Shown here: in pieces, positions 18,980-27,958 of the stretch | Numbering within the stretch: the first letter of the stretch is position 1 | How the letters are laid out: the number at the start of each line of letters is the position of its first letter | Origin: Corynebacterium crudilactis | GTDB lineage: Bacteria > Actinomycetota > Actinomycetes > Mycobacteriales > Mycobacteriaceae | Direction of reading: 5' to 3' | Length of the DNA: 64,000 nucleotides | Assembly: GCF_001643015.1 (NCBI RefSeq) | Contig: NZ_CP015622.1 | Coordinates: 385,358 to 449,357, forward strand | Made by a program: the position numbers and the translations under genes | Notes under the pieces: model-generated | Databases searched by the model: none | What the model was told of the DNA's origin: nothing | What the model saw: only the letters and a program-made list of their open reading frames with translations

Positions 18980-20288
18980 GGACCTGACCCCTGTTTGGTA
19001 GACACCTAACATCCCACCAATCTGGGACAGAAAGGTAACCTACCGATCATGCCAAGCAAGACCTACACAGAGGAGTTCAAGCGCGACGCCGTGGCCTTGT
19101 ACGAGAACTCCCCGGAGGCTTCAATCCACACCATCGCCACCGATCTCGGGATCAACCGGGCTACCCTGGCGAACTGGGTGAAAAAGTATGGAACCGAAAC
19201 CCGTGCCACCAGCCCTGCGACTGAGAAATCCCCCTCTGCTTCAGTGACCGAAGCTGAGCAGATCCGGCAACTACAACGCGAAAACGCCCGACTGAGGGAA
19301 GAGCGTGACATCCTGCACAAGGCAGCAAAATATTTCCCGGCAAGAGACGAACTGGTGATCCGCTTCCGGTTCGTTGACGACACCCAGAAGAACCATTCGG
19401 TTAAGCGGTTATGCGAGGTCCTGGGCCTCAACAGGTCCTCGTATTACAAATGGAAAACTACCTCTCCTGGGCGTGAGAAACGCCTGATCAACGATGCTAT
19501 TCTCGGTGCTCGAGTCACTGCCGTATTCACGAAAGAACGTGGCTGTTATGGTGCCAAGCGCATTACAGCTGAACTCCAAGACCAGGTGGGGCATGAGCCG
19601 GTGAATCATAAGCGGGTCGCGCGAGTCATGAAGTCCTTGAAGCTGTTTGGTTACACAAAGAAACGCAAGGTCACCACCACGGTGTCGGACAAAACCAAAA
19701 CAGTGTTTCCTGACCTTGTCGGCCGGAAATTCACCGCTGACAAGCCCAACCGCCTTTACGTCGGGGATATCACCTATTTGCCGATCGCAGACGGATCGAA
19801 TATGTATCTGGCCACCGTTATTGACTGCTATTCTCCACGGTTGGTGGGGTTTGCCATCGCGGACCATATGCGGACCAGCTTGGTTCAGGACGCGCTGACC
19901 ATGGCTAAGGGCCAGCGCGGGAGCCTTAGAAGTGCGATCTTTTACTCGGACCACGGCAGCGTTTATACGTCCCGCGCGTTCCAGAACACCTGCACAGAGT
20001 TAGGTATCCGGCAGTCGATGGGAGCGATTGGTATCAGCGCGGATAATGCTTTGGCCGAGTCTTTCAACGCCACGATGAAACGGGAAGTGCTCCAGGATTC
20101 CAAGACCTTTGCCAACCACTTGCGCTGCCGCCGGGACGTATTCCGCCGGCGCACCCGCTACAACACGGTGCGCCGGCATTCCTGGTGTAAATATCTCGTC
20201 CCTGCGGTGTGTGAGGAGTGCGGTCCTGCTATCTTGAAATCTGCTTCCTGATCAAATCCCCTGTGTCCACTTTCCGGGGGTCGGGCCC
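18980..20288 (+). mobile_element. IS3-family element, apparently intact (1309 bp)
   Basis: Left end GGACCTGACCCCTGTTTGGT; right end (reverse complement) GGGCCCGACCCCCGGAAAGT, then a shared GT(A/G)GACAC further in. These are imperfect inverted repeats of about 27 bp. The transposase frame inside is uninterrupted. Size and layout are like corynebacterial IS3 elements such as IS1206, though I cannot confirm identity. No target duplication is visible, so one side may have been rearranged. Confidence 0.85.
19049..20251 (+). CDS. IS3-family transposase, continuous OrfA-OrfB frame
   Basis: 400 residues. The OrfA part (1-95) has the HTH MPSKTYTEEFKRDAVALY...IATDLGINRATLANWVKKYG and a Leu-heptad helix (AEQIRQLQRENARLREERDILHKAA). 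The OrfB part has an HTH_21 domain (VKRLCEVLGLNRSSYYKW), then the rve core with first D in YVGDITYLPIADG, second D in FYSDHGSVYTS and E in ADNALAESFNATMKRE. All DDE residues are present. OrfA and OrfB normally meet by a -1 frameshift in IS3; here they are one frame, so the full transposase would be made directly. This should favour activity and may explain the related debris nearby. The C-terminus (WCKYLVPAVCEECGPAILKSAS) differs from the usual end (SPxxFE), so the last residues may be shifted. Confidence 0.85.
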   Translation: MPSKTYTEEFKRDAVALYENSPEASIHTIATDLGINRATLANWVKKYGTETRATSPATEKSPSASVTEAEQIRQLQRENARLREERDILHKAAKYFPARDELVIRFRFVDDTQKNHSVKRLCEVLGLNRSSYYKWKTTSPGREKRLINDAILGARVTAVFTKERGCYGAKRITAELQDQVGHEPVNHKRVARVMKSLKLFGYTKKRKVTTTVSDKTKTVFPDLVGRKFTADKPNRLYVGDITYLPIADGSNMYLATVIDCYSPRLVGFAIADHMRTSLVQDALTMAKGQRGSLRSAIFYSDHGSVYTSRAFQNTCTELGIRQSMGAIGISADNALAESFNATMKREVLQDSKTFANHLRCRRDVFRRRTRYNTVRRHSWCKYLVPAVCEECGPAILKSAS

Positions 20289-20534
20289 TTACTCCACTCA
20301 CGTAACGTCCTCGCAAATCTGGGATCCAAACATAGTAAAATTACCTTGGAACCTGCCTGCCGGGTCATTGTGGATAAGAAACTAGCCCCAAATTTGGCAG
20401 TGATTAAGCGTATCCAAACTGATATCCTGCATAACACTGCCCTTGAAGTTGATCCGGGGCTGACCCCTAATTCAAATGGATTTACGCAATGTGAATTCTG
20501 CCTTATCGACAGATCAAAATATTTTTCCGGTATG
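20289..20534. other. Non-coding stretch after the IS3 element
   Basis: I see no supported gene. A short open frame (20346-20570) has no ribosome-binding site. GGGGCTGACCCC near 20457-20468 is a small inverted repeat resembling IS ends, so this may be more IS debris. Confidence 0.35.
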
Positions 20535-21605
20535 CTACCTTTTCTCAAATATCCAAGTAAAGTTACTTAGATCATCTGTCTTGGTGATTTCAATAAAGAA
20601 AAATATTGCAAAAAGAACAATGAGTGCGATTCTTAAAAGAATTCTTTCCTTAGACTTTGGAATAGAGGTCGTGTACGCAAGGCCTAATACGACGAAAGGT
20701 AATGGGTAAATTGTAAATCGTGCAACCATTGCGCTGCTTATAGAGGCCAAATAGGTAACGCTAAAGACCAACATCATATTTACATAGAACCAAGCTTGTG
20801 AATCCTCGATTTGTTTTCTTGAATTAAATAACCAAAATAAGAGAATTGGTATGAATGCTGTGAAAACTCTTAGTGGATTTACCGAGCGGGATGCATAGTT
20901 TCCCTGCCATTGAGAAACATCTCCGGTCACATTTACAAGCATATCAAGAATGAAGCCCATACTGAGCATTGAAGCTATACCGATAATTATGATAACCAAT
21001 TGATACTTGGCGCTTGTCTTTTTTGTCGGTATGAAATAGAAAAGAATAGCAACTACCGCGCTGACGTGAAAAAGAAATGCAAGGCAGACTATAAGTAGCC
21101 ATTTTGCAAACTTACGTTCTATGATTAATCGATGAGCTGCGAATAATATGGCAACCGCTAGGTATTGGCGAACAGCATTAAAAGATCCAGTCCAGCCCGC
21201 GTATAGAATATAAATGGCAATAGAAAAAGCAAAGGCCGGGCTCCATCGCCAAATGGTAATTACTATTAGTCCGATAGTGATAATTGCTGCAAAAGCGAAC
21301 ATTATTTGGCTGCTGTCACCAAGCTGGCTTGAGAACCAGGCGAGAATTCGGATTCCGGGCTCGTTTGTCAAACTAAGATCATAAGGAACTTCGGATGCAT
21401 ATACCCTAAAAAGGGTATGGTATGTAGGGTAATCTGTTCCTACATTCCATCGTAGAGCTGACACAGAAATTAAAATCACAGCGACGAATAGTGCGCCAAG
21501 TGTTGTAGTCCTTGGATATGTGTTGCCTTTTCTTCGACGCCAACTGGCTTCTGTGATGCCAGAAACCAGTACAGACGCGAAAAATGCAATAGTATAAACG
21601 GTCAA
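20535..21605 (-). CDS. EpsG-like polysaccharide polymerase (Wzy type)
   Basis: 356 residues with about ten hydrophobic helices. Family marks of EpsG-like polymerases are RWNVGTDYPTYHTLF (about 54-68), the Asn/Arg motif GSFNAVRQYLAVAIL (about 143-157) and HVSAVVAILFY (about 180). It would join lipid-linked repeat units at the outer face of the membrane. It starts at a TTG at 21605 with AAGG 8-10 bases upstream. It is on the minus strand, opposite to the following GT4 gene, with a 277-bp divergent gap between them. Low GC compared with lpd/sdh suggests recent acquisition of this block. Confidence 0.85.
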   Translation of the reverse strand: MTVYTIAFFASVLVSGITEASWRRRKGNTYPRTTTLGALFVAVILISVSALRWNVGTDYPTYHTLFRVYASEVPYDLSLTNEPGIRILAWFSSQLGDSSQIMFAFAAIITIGLIVITIWRWSPAFAFSIAIYILYAGWTGSFNAVRQYLAVAILFAAHRLIIERKFAKWLLIVCLAFLFHVSAVVAILFYFIPTKKTSAKYQLVIIIIGIASMLSMGFILDMLVNVTGDVSQWQGNYASRSVNPLRVFTAFIPILLFWLFNSRKQIEDSQAWFYVNMMLVFSVTYLASISSAMVARFTIYPLPFVVLGLAYTTSIPKSKERILLRIALIVLFAIFFFIEITKTDDLSNFTWIFEKR

Positions 21606-21882
21606 AATATTTACCTTAGCGTTCTAGATAGAAATCTCTGAGACATGTTAATGGACTTCGGCATGCTGCGCTGAAGTTATACTCTAAAATGTAATTCTGA
21701 ATGTATCTCTACCTAACAATTCTCTAGTTAATAACTCAATGGGACGCTATCAAGCAATTGGAGAAAATCTCGATACTCAAAGAGTGATCTCCCCCCCAGA
21801 TGTCTTAAGCTTAAGGGTAGATTGCACTGGGGCAATGGAAATGTTCGAAATTTGAGTCGAATTCAAACCGTAAAGGAATTTT

Positions 21883-22926
21883 ATGAGGATCGGTCTTATT
21901 ACAAGCGTTGGAGCAACCCTGAACGCGTTTTTTCCTCCAATTATTGAGCATTGGGAATCTATGGGGCACCAGGTATTTACCGCAGCTTCAGATTCTTTTA
22001 GGTTTGAGCGGCATACGATCTTGAACGCCGTGACTAGGAACCCTTCGCCGAAAAATCTAGGAGCTCCATTTCAGCTTTCCAAATGGGCTAAAATGAACAA
22101 TCTGGATGTAATAATCACCAATACCGCGACTGTTTCTTTCCTTTCTCGAGTTGTAAAGATGCCGGTCCCAGTGATCTATTTTTGCCATGGCTTACATTGG
22201 AATTCTGGAAATGAGAAAGCCAGTGCAGTCTGGAAAGGGTTGGAGTATCTGTCACTCCGTAACACCGCTGCAGTGATCACAATTAATCACGATGATGAAG
22301 CATGGTTCAGGGAGAAAGCTCCAGGTGTTCCTGCGTTACGAATCGCAAGTGGCGTTGGAGTGCCAATAGATAAATTCCCAAGAGCAGAGAGGCTTCCAGT
22401 TGATGGTGCAGTGAAGTTAGTGTGGGCAGGAGAATTTTCTAAGAGGAAGCGTCCCTTTTTGGCCATCGATGTCGTGCGTCAAATGGTTGAAATGGGAGCG
22501 CCTGTTCATTTAACAATGTGTGGTCGGGGGGAGTTCTTTGAAGAAGCTAAGAAAATGATTAAAGACCAAAAATTGGAAAATCAAATTTCATTAGAAGGTT
22601 ACACTAAGGAAGTTCACAGATTCTTGAGTGAGTCTCATGCGCTGTTGATGACTTCGGAGTGGGAGGGGCTCCCTCGAATTGGTCTAGAAGCACTTGCAAT
22701 TGACCGTCCTATTTATGCATTTGACGTTAAAGGAACGAGAAGTCTGCCGTTAGTTAACACTGTTACTGAATATGATGTTGAGTATCTTGCAAAACTAATA
22801 ATTCGGGACGCATCGATACAATTTGCAAATAATCTAACTGTGAACCCGGAAGATCTAACCCCAGATTCAGTAGCAGAGGAAATCTTAAGAATTGTATCTG
22901 TTGGTGTTGAGGAAACTAGAAAATAA
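21883..22926 (+). CDS. GT4-family glycosyltransferase
   Basis: 347 residues of GT-B fold. The N-terminal domain has DVIITNTATVSFLSRVV and VIYFCHGLHW near residues 70-105. The C-terminal donor-binding domain has LVWAGEFSKRKRPFLAIDV (about 185), LTMCGRGEF and the diagnostic SEWEGLPRIGLEALAIDRP with the E-x7-E element (about 262-280). It probably adds a sugar to the undecaprenyl-linked unit in the cytoplasm. It starts at an ATG with AAAGGAA upstream and leads the second plus-strand polysaccharide block. The 245 bp after it hold nothing I recognise. Confidence 0.87.
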   Translation: MRIGLITSVGATLNAFFPPIIEHWESMGHQVFTAASDSFRFERHTILNAVTRNPSPKNLGAPFQLSKWAKMNNLDVIITNTATVSFLSRVVKMPVPVIYFCHGLHWNSGNEKASAVWKGLEYLSLRNTAAVITINHDDEAWFREKAPGVPALRIASGVGVPIDKFPRAERLPVDGAVKLVWAGEFSKRKRPFLAIDVVRQMVEMGAPVHLTMCGRGEFFEEAKKMIKDQKLENQISLEGYTKEVHRFLSESHALLMTSEWEGLPRIGLEALAIDRPIYAFDVKGTRSLPLVNTVTEYDVEYLAKLIIRDASIQFANNLTVNPEDLTPDSVAEEILRIVSVGVEETRK

Positions 22927-23172
22927 GTGGAAATTCCTTTAGAACGCCACTTGCAACTTAAATAAGTAATTATTTTTAAGCTGATGCGCTGTTTTAATGT
23001 AGGCACTTTGAAAGCCAGTGTAATATTAAGAGATTTCAAAATCCCAGACATTGCATCCTGGGCCATTTTAGGTTTTGCTTTAAATTTTGAATTTAGTGTG
23101 GAGCATCTAAAGAGAAAAGTACTTTAGAAGCTATTAATGACCATTTACCTTGGTTAGTTATTAGGAGAAAAG

Positions 23173-24627
23173 ATGAAAAAGAACAGAATCAACAAACTTT
23201 CTTTTTATGAAAGTGTCATCAGCAGTGGATTCGATGTGAGAAGCGGAGCTTTTGCCGTGCTTAATTCGAATATTCAGATGTGCTTGAATGAATACGGGGA
23301 GTTTGAATCAACTGCGCTTAGTGAGTCTGCATTTGAGGACCCTATGCTGAGAGAAGTGTCAGCAATGACGAGTAGCGTCAATGAGGATGACGTTGCATCG
23401 GAGCTTTTCGGAGCAGTTGCAGGAATAAAGTATCGAGAAGTTATTGGATACTACAGTGGACTGTACGCGGGGCATGTGGTTGAAGGGGATTTTCGAAAAA
23501 ATGCTAGTTCTGGTGGCCTCACGACTTGGATTTTGAAAGAACTCTTTGAGAAAGACCTTATTGATGGAGTCGTGCATGTCAAGAAAACTGGACAAGGTAG
23601 TGAATTATTATTCGAGTATGGAATTTCGAACAGTGTAGAGGAGATCCTTGCAAGTTCGAAATCTCGTTATTATCCAGCTGAGTTTTCTAAAGTGATAACA
23701 GAAGTGAAGTCTCGCCAGGGACGCTTTGCTTTCGTAGGGATTCCGAGTATTTTGTTTGAGCTAAGACTTCTTTGCAGAGTTGACCCTGAAGTAAATAAAA
23801 AAATTAAGTATATGTTTGGCCTGATCTGTGGACATCAAAAAAGCACCAAATATGCGGAAAGTATTGGATGGCAATTTGGAATTGCGCCGGGGCACCTTAC
23901 TGATATTGATTTTAGAAAGAAAGTACCGGGATTGCCAGCGAGTTCTTACAGTACAGAATTAACTGGATTGGTGAATGGTGTTGAAAGAACGGTATCGAGG
24001 TTCCAGGATGATATTTTTGTATCGAACTGGGGTCACGGAATGTTTAAGACCAAATTTTCAGATTTCACTGATGATGCATTAAATGAGACTGCGGATGTCT
24101 CATTGGGTGATGCATGGTTACCGGAATATGTTCATGATAGCGGCGGGAATAACGTTCTAATAGTGAGGAATCCAGACATCCAGCGGATTATTGAAGAGGG
24201 GGTGTTCAACGGCCAAGTGAATTTAGATCAAATCAGCGAGCAAACGGTTTTAGACTCGCAAAAAGGTCTGATCAATCATACTCGGAATGAGCTTCCTTAT
24301 CGGATTTCTAAGTATGATGAGAATGGACTGTGGCGCCCTAGAAAAAGAGTCACCGCAGATATCGAAGAAATTACCACTCATAAACGGAAAGTCCAGGATA
24401 GCCGAGCCAGAATACAAGAATTATCTAGTCGGGCGTATAAGGAGGCTGTGTTCTCTGGGAATTGGAGTCAATTCGAAAAAATCATGGTTCCTGAAGTTGA
24501 AGCTTATTCGCGACTATACAGAAAAATGCGACTTAAACGATCCTGGGCGAATGGTCCATTCTGGGTAATTAGGAAGCTTGGGTCAAAGCTGTCTCACAAA
24601 TGGCAGAAGTGGCAAAAGAAAGCGTAA
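23173..24627 (+). CDS. FrhB-like (coenzyme F420 hydrogenase beta) protein of polysaccharide loci
   Basis: 484 residues. The core matches the FrhB/FdhB beta-subunit family: NASSGGLTTWILKELFEKDLIDGVVHVK (about 113-140), SKSRYYPAEFSKVI, RFAFVGIPSILFELRLL, KIKYMFGLICGHQKS and GDAWLPEYVHDSGGNNVLIVRN. Such proteins often sit beside pyruvyl transferases in exopolysaccharide clusters, with an unknown role. The N-terminal ferredoxin-type CxxCxxC motifs common in the family are absent, and Cys residues are few. A flavin/F420 redox role, if any, would have to work without the Fe-S clusters. It has a clear AGGAG site and is followed by the pyruvyl transferase 86 bp on. Confidence 0.8.
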   Translation: MKKNRINKLSFYESVISSGFDVRSGAFAVLNSNIQMCLNEYGEFESTALSESAFEDPMLREVSAMTSSVNEDDVASELFGAVAGIKYREVIGYYSGLYAGHVVEGDFRKNASSGGLTTWILKELFEKDLIDGVVHVKKTGQGSELLFEYGISNSVEEILASSKSRYYPAEFSKVITEVKSRQGRFAFVGIPSILFELRLLCRVDPEVNKKIKYMFGLICGHQKSTKYAESIGWQFGIAPGHLTDIDFRKKVPGLPASSYSTELTGLVNGVERTVSRFQDDIFVSNWGHGMFKTKFSDFTDDALNETADVSLGDAWLPEYVHDSGGNNVLIVRNPDIQRIIEEGVFNGQVNLDQISEQTVLDSQKGLINHTRNELPYRISKYDENGLWRPRKRVTADIEEITTHKRKVQDSRARIQELSSRAYKEAVFSGNWSQFEKIMVPEVEAYSRLYRKMRLKRSWANGPFWVIRKLGSKLSHKWQKWQKKA

Positions 24628-24713
24628 TTGAAAAGTTCTATCGATATCTAAATGAACCAGAGTAGCAATGAGTTGTTTCGCTTAAGTTGTGGTAGCTGAT
24701 AGAGAAGTAGGGG

Positions 24714-25940
24714 ATGGCAGGAAAATTGTCTTTAAATATTCATTCTGGAGAGTCAGATAGTGCGGTTTATAGCACATGTGAAAAGGTACTTATTTCAACC
24801 CTCTATCCATTAGGGAAAAACTACGGTGGAATGCTCCAAGCATTTGCGCTACAACAAGTCCTAAAAACGATGGGGTTTGAAGTACAGACCATAAACTCTA
24901 GCCTCCAGAATAATAAGGCGAGATTTTTGGCTAGCAGAGTAAGGTTTCAATTAAAGAAACTTTTAAAAAAGGATCCTGGAGTATTCCCGCTCAGTGATGA
25001 GCAAACCAGATCAGTTTATCGAAAAACACTCACCTTCGTTTCTCGGCATATTGACACTGTTGATCTTTTTGAAATGTCAAAAAAGCAAAGAGTGCGATAC
25101 TTAGAGCAGTGCAAAGCTATTGTGGTCGGTAGTGACCAAGTCTGGAGAGGCGGTTATGCTCATATACCTACACAGTTATTAGACTATGCGAAGAATCTTC
25201 GTCTTTTAAAAATTTCATATGCAGCATCGTTTGGGGCTGACTCTCTAATTAGATATTCTTCACGACTGAAGTCAAGAGCAAAGGAATTAGCTAGTCATTT
25301 CGATGCAGTATCAGTCCGTGAGAAAAGTGGGATACAGATATGTCGCAATGAATGGGATGTTGAAGCTCAATTTCATATTGATCCGACGCTTCTGTTAGAT
25401 GCCACCGTGTATTTAGATCTTCTTAAAGATTCTGGAATCGAAGTGTCGTCTCATGATGGAGGTGGCCTAGTTTCGTATATTCTGGATGAATCTGATGATA
25501 AACGAGCCACGGTGACTGAGTTGGCTAACAGAATGAATCTTTCATTTGATGAGATTCTTACTGTTCGCCCAGAGGGGGGAAAAGAATGGATGAAAGATCC
25601 GAACAAATTTGTAGTTCGTTCAGTTGAAGAATGGCTAAAGAAATTTATTGAAGCGGATTTTATCGTTACTGATTCTTTTCATGGAACCGTATTTGCGATT
25701 TTGTTCCAGAAGCCCTTTGTTACAATCGGAAACCCGGCACGAGGTCTAGCTCGATTTGACACTTTATTATACGTATTTGGTCTTGAAAATCGACTAATGA
25801 AGGTAGGAGAATCAATAGATTCGCTAGACCTTTCAGGACCAGATTGGAATAGAACAAAATTGGTGTTGGATGCAGAACGAGCCCGAGCGTTTTCTTATTT
25901 GAAAGCGAATTTAAGCAATTCCACTCGAAGCACTACCTAG
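24714..25940 (+). CDS. Polysaccharide pyruvyl transferase family protein (WcaK/CsaB-like)
   Basis: 408 residues. Family marks are NYGGMLQAFALQQVLKTMG (about 37-55), VVGSDQVWRGGYAHIPTQ (about 139-156), SYAASFGAD, VSVREKSG, FHIDPTLLLD and the C-terminal DSFHGTVFAILFQKPFV (about 321-337) with its conserved His. These enzymes transfer pyruvate from PEP to a sugar as a ketal, adding negative charge to the polymer. The second-domain GxG-type region looks intact. It is paired with the FrhB-like gene upstream, a common pairing in such loci. It starts at an ATG after a short AGTAGGGG. Confidence 0.85.
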   Translation: MAGKLSLNIHSGESDSAVYSTCEKVLISTLYPLGKNYGGMLQAFALQQVLKTMGFEVQTINSSLQNNKARFLASRVRFQLKKLLKKDPGVFPLSDEQTRSVYRKTLTFVSRHIDTVDLFEMSKKQRVRYLEQCKAIVVGSDQVWRGGYAHIPTQLLDYAKNLRLLKISYAASFGADSLIRYSSRLKSRAKELASHFDAVSVREKSGIQICRNEWDVEAQFHIDPTLLLDATVYLDLLKDSGIEVSSHDGGGLVSYILDESDDKRATVTELANRMNLSFDEILTVRPEGGKEWMKDPNKFVVRSVEEWLKKFIEADFIVTDSFHGTVFAILFQKPFVTIGNPARGLARFDTLLYVFGLENRLMKVGESIDSLDLSGPDWNRTKLVLDAERARAFSYLKANLSNSTRSTT

Positions 25941-26019
25941 AAGGTTACTGACTTTGTTGACGCCGCACTTGTCTATTTCTCTTGGTAAATGACAATTCGG
26001 ACATCAGGAGATCTAGATA

Positions 26020-27261
26020 ATGAAGCAAGTTAGAAACGTTGGTCAAGCAGGAATGCTATTGACTGCGGGAAGCATAGCAAGTGCTATTGCTAAGTGGTAT
26101 TTAGTCTGGTTGGCACAGCGAATTGGGGGGCCTGAGACTCTCGGTACCTATGGAATGATTCTAGCAATCGCAACTCCTATATTCGTGGCTGCACAGTTGG
26201 GTCTTCGGACGGTCTTTTTAACTCTCAGGCAAGCTTATCCGTGGAAAAACTATTTGGAGTTAAGATTCTTCGGCTTGGTTTCTGCGACAATTGCTTTGCT
26301 TCTATTCTTGTTTTCTTCCCCACAAGAAATGTTTTATTTAGGCTTGGCAATATTAAGCTTTAAAATTGTAGATTCTTTACAAGATTTGAATGTTGCAAGA
26401 ATTCAATACGCAAACCGGCTAAAGGTAGTTGGGTGGATATCCATTGTTAATGCTATTTTTTCAATTGTTTGTTCTACACTGATTGCGATAACAACTGGGT
26501 CATTTATCTTTGCAATTATCGGTGCTACAGGATCCTCTCTGGTGGTAGCAGTGGTTGCACGGCATATTGCATTAAAGAATGCCTATATTCCAGAAACGCT
26601 CCTTAATGGAAAACGTAAAATTGTTCAAGCTAGTTTCCCTGTTACGGTCGCTGAACTGTTATCCACTCTGTTGCTATATTTACCAGTTTTTGTAATGAGT
26701 TTGAGCAACGACTTGAAAATAGTCGGTGTATTCACTGGTACAGCTTATGTATTGACTGCAGCAAATCTTGTTGGAGCGAGTCTTTCAAAGATTCTTATCT
26801 CACCTTTGAAACATCGGTTCAAACAGGGGGGGATCAGTTCATTATATAATTTTGTGCAAAAAATTACATTATTTCTCTTTGTTAGCTGTGGATCTGTCTC
26901 TCTCATTTTTATTGCTTTTGGTGGCCCTTTATTTGAGACGGTTTATGGATCTGAATTTGCATTGACGTATTTTGAATTGTCGATTTATTCGATAGCCTCG
27001 GTTTGCATTATTTTGTCTCTAGTTCAGTCTGTGGCTTTGAGTGTCATGAATAAATACTATGCAGTAACCGCAGCATTTATAGTAGCGTGCATAGTTTCGT
27101 TAGTTTCGGGCCTCATCTTCATGGAAATGTCTGTTGACTTACTGATGGTGGGTATTGGTATGTCGGCGGTGGGTTCTGTTTGTAGATTTATAGTGCTTTG
27201 GAGTATTCTGTTTTTTAGTAAATTTAGGAGAGGTAACACTTCGTCTTCTATATTGAATTAG
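26020..27261 (+). CDS. Wzx-type repeat-unit flippase (MOP superfamily)
   Basis: 413 residues, almost entirely hydrophobic, with about 12 membrane helices arranged as in polysaccharide exporters of the MOP superfamily. The start MKQVRNVGQAGMLLTAGSIASAIAKWYLVWLAQRIGGPETLGTYG has the typical first helix and G-P-E-x-L-G-x-Y motif. It would flip the lipid-linked repeat unit across the cytoplasmic membrane for the EpsG-like polymerase. AGGAG lies well placed before the ATG. The gene is low in GC and uses many AT-ending codons like its neighbours. Directly after it comes a decayed IS remnant. Confidence 0.87.
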   Translation: MKQVRNVGQAGMLLTAGSIASAIAKWYLVWLAQRIGGPETLGTYGMILAIATPIFVAAQLGLRTVFLTLRQAYPWKNYLELRFFGLVSATIALLLFLFSSPQEMFYLGLAILSFKIVDSLQDLNVARIQYANRLKVVGWISIVNAIFSIVCSTLIAITTGSFIFAIIGATGSSLVVAVVARHIALKNAYIPETLLNGKRKIVQASFPVTVAELLSTLLLYLPVFVMSLSNDLKIVGVFTGTAYVLTAANLVGASLSKILISPLKHRFKQGGISSLYNFVQKITLFLFVSCGSVSLIFIAFGGPLFETVYGSEFALTYFELSIYSIASVCIILSLVQSVALSVMNKYYAVTAAFIVACIVSLVSGLIFMEMSVDLLMVGIGMSAVGSVCRFIVLWSILFFSKFRRGNTSSSILN

Positions 27262-27297
27262 TGCTTTGGCTTTTTCTTTTCACGCGGAAGATAGATC

Positions 27298-27657
27298 TGA
27301 CCTCTTTTTATAGACGCCTAAATTTCCAACAATTCGGGATGGTAAGAAAACCTACTGATCACGTCAAACAGAACCTACTTCGAGGAGTTGATAAGCGACG
27401 CCGTCGCCTTGTATGAGAACTTCGTTGGGGGTCTCATCTCCGGCAGATGGCTAACGATCTCGGAGTTAAGCGAGCGACTCTGCGCAACTTGATCACTAAT
27501 TATACATCCATCCCCAACACATAAGAATCAACCCCCATTTGTGGCGGTATCTGAAGCCGAGTAAATCCTGCCGGCAGCTGAAAAGGAAAAGGCCTTCTAC
27601 GTGAAGAGTGAGATATCCTGTGTAAAGGCACTTGAATATTTCTCAGAAGAGTAAAGC
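27298..27657 (+). pseudogene. Heavily decayed IS3 OrfA remnant
   Basis: The stretch lines up with the start of the intact element at 18980. TAGACGCCTAAATTTCC matches its leader. TTCGAGGAGTTGATAAGCGACGCC matches the codons for EEFKRDA. GCCTTGTATGAGAAC matches ALYEN, and the last part echoes the helix EERDILHKAAKYF. Frames are broken in several places. It shows the same IS family once sat here, at the right edge of the polysaccharide block. Confidence 0.7.
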
Positions 27658-27950
27658 TTGTGTTCTCAACAGTGCCTGATCAGATATACTCAGTTGCCGT
27701 GCACACCACTTCAAAAACGTCTTCATTAAATATCGCTAATCGCCTCGATTGGGTTGACGCAATTAAAGGCGCAACCATCTTACTCGTAGTTGCGGGACAT
27801 GCGACGAACTTTGCCATGCCATATCATTGGTATGGAAGTATTCCCGATGATATTATGTCGGCATTTAGATCCTTCAGAATGCCGTTGTTTTTCATGTTGT
27901 CAGGGTTTTTCTTCTTGCGTAGGGTAGAAAAACCCTGGTTTTGGTGGATA

Positions 27951-27958
27951 AAAAATCG
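27951..27958. repeat. 8-bp target duplication, left copy (AAAAATCG)
   Basis: AAAAATCG precedes the IS256-type element and recurs directly after it at 29353-29360. Eight bases is the usual length for this family. Confidence 0.9.
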
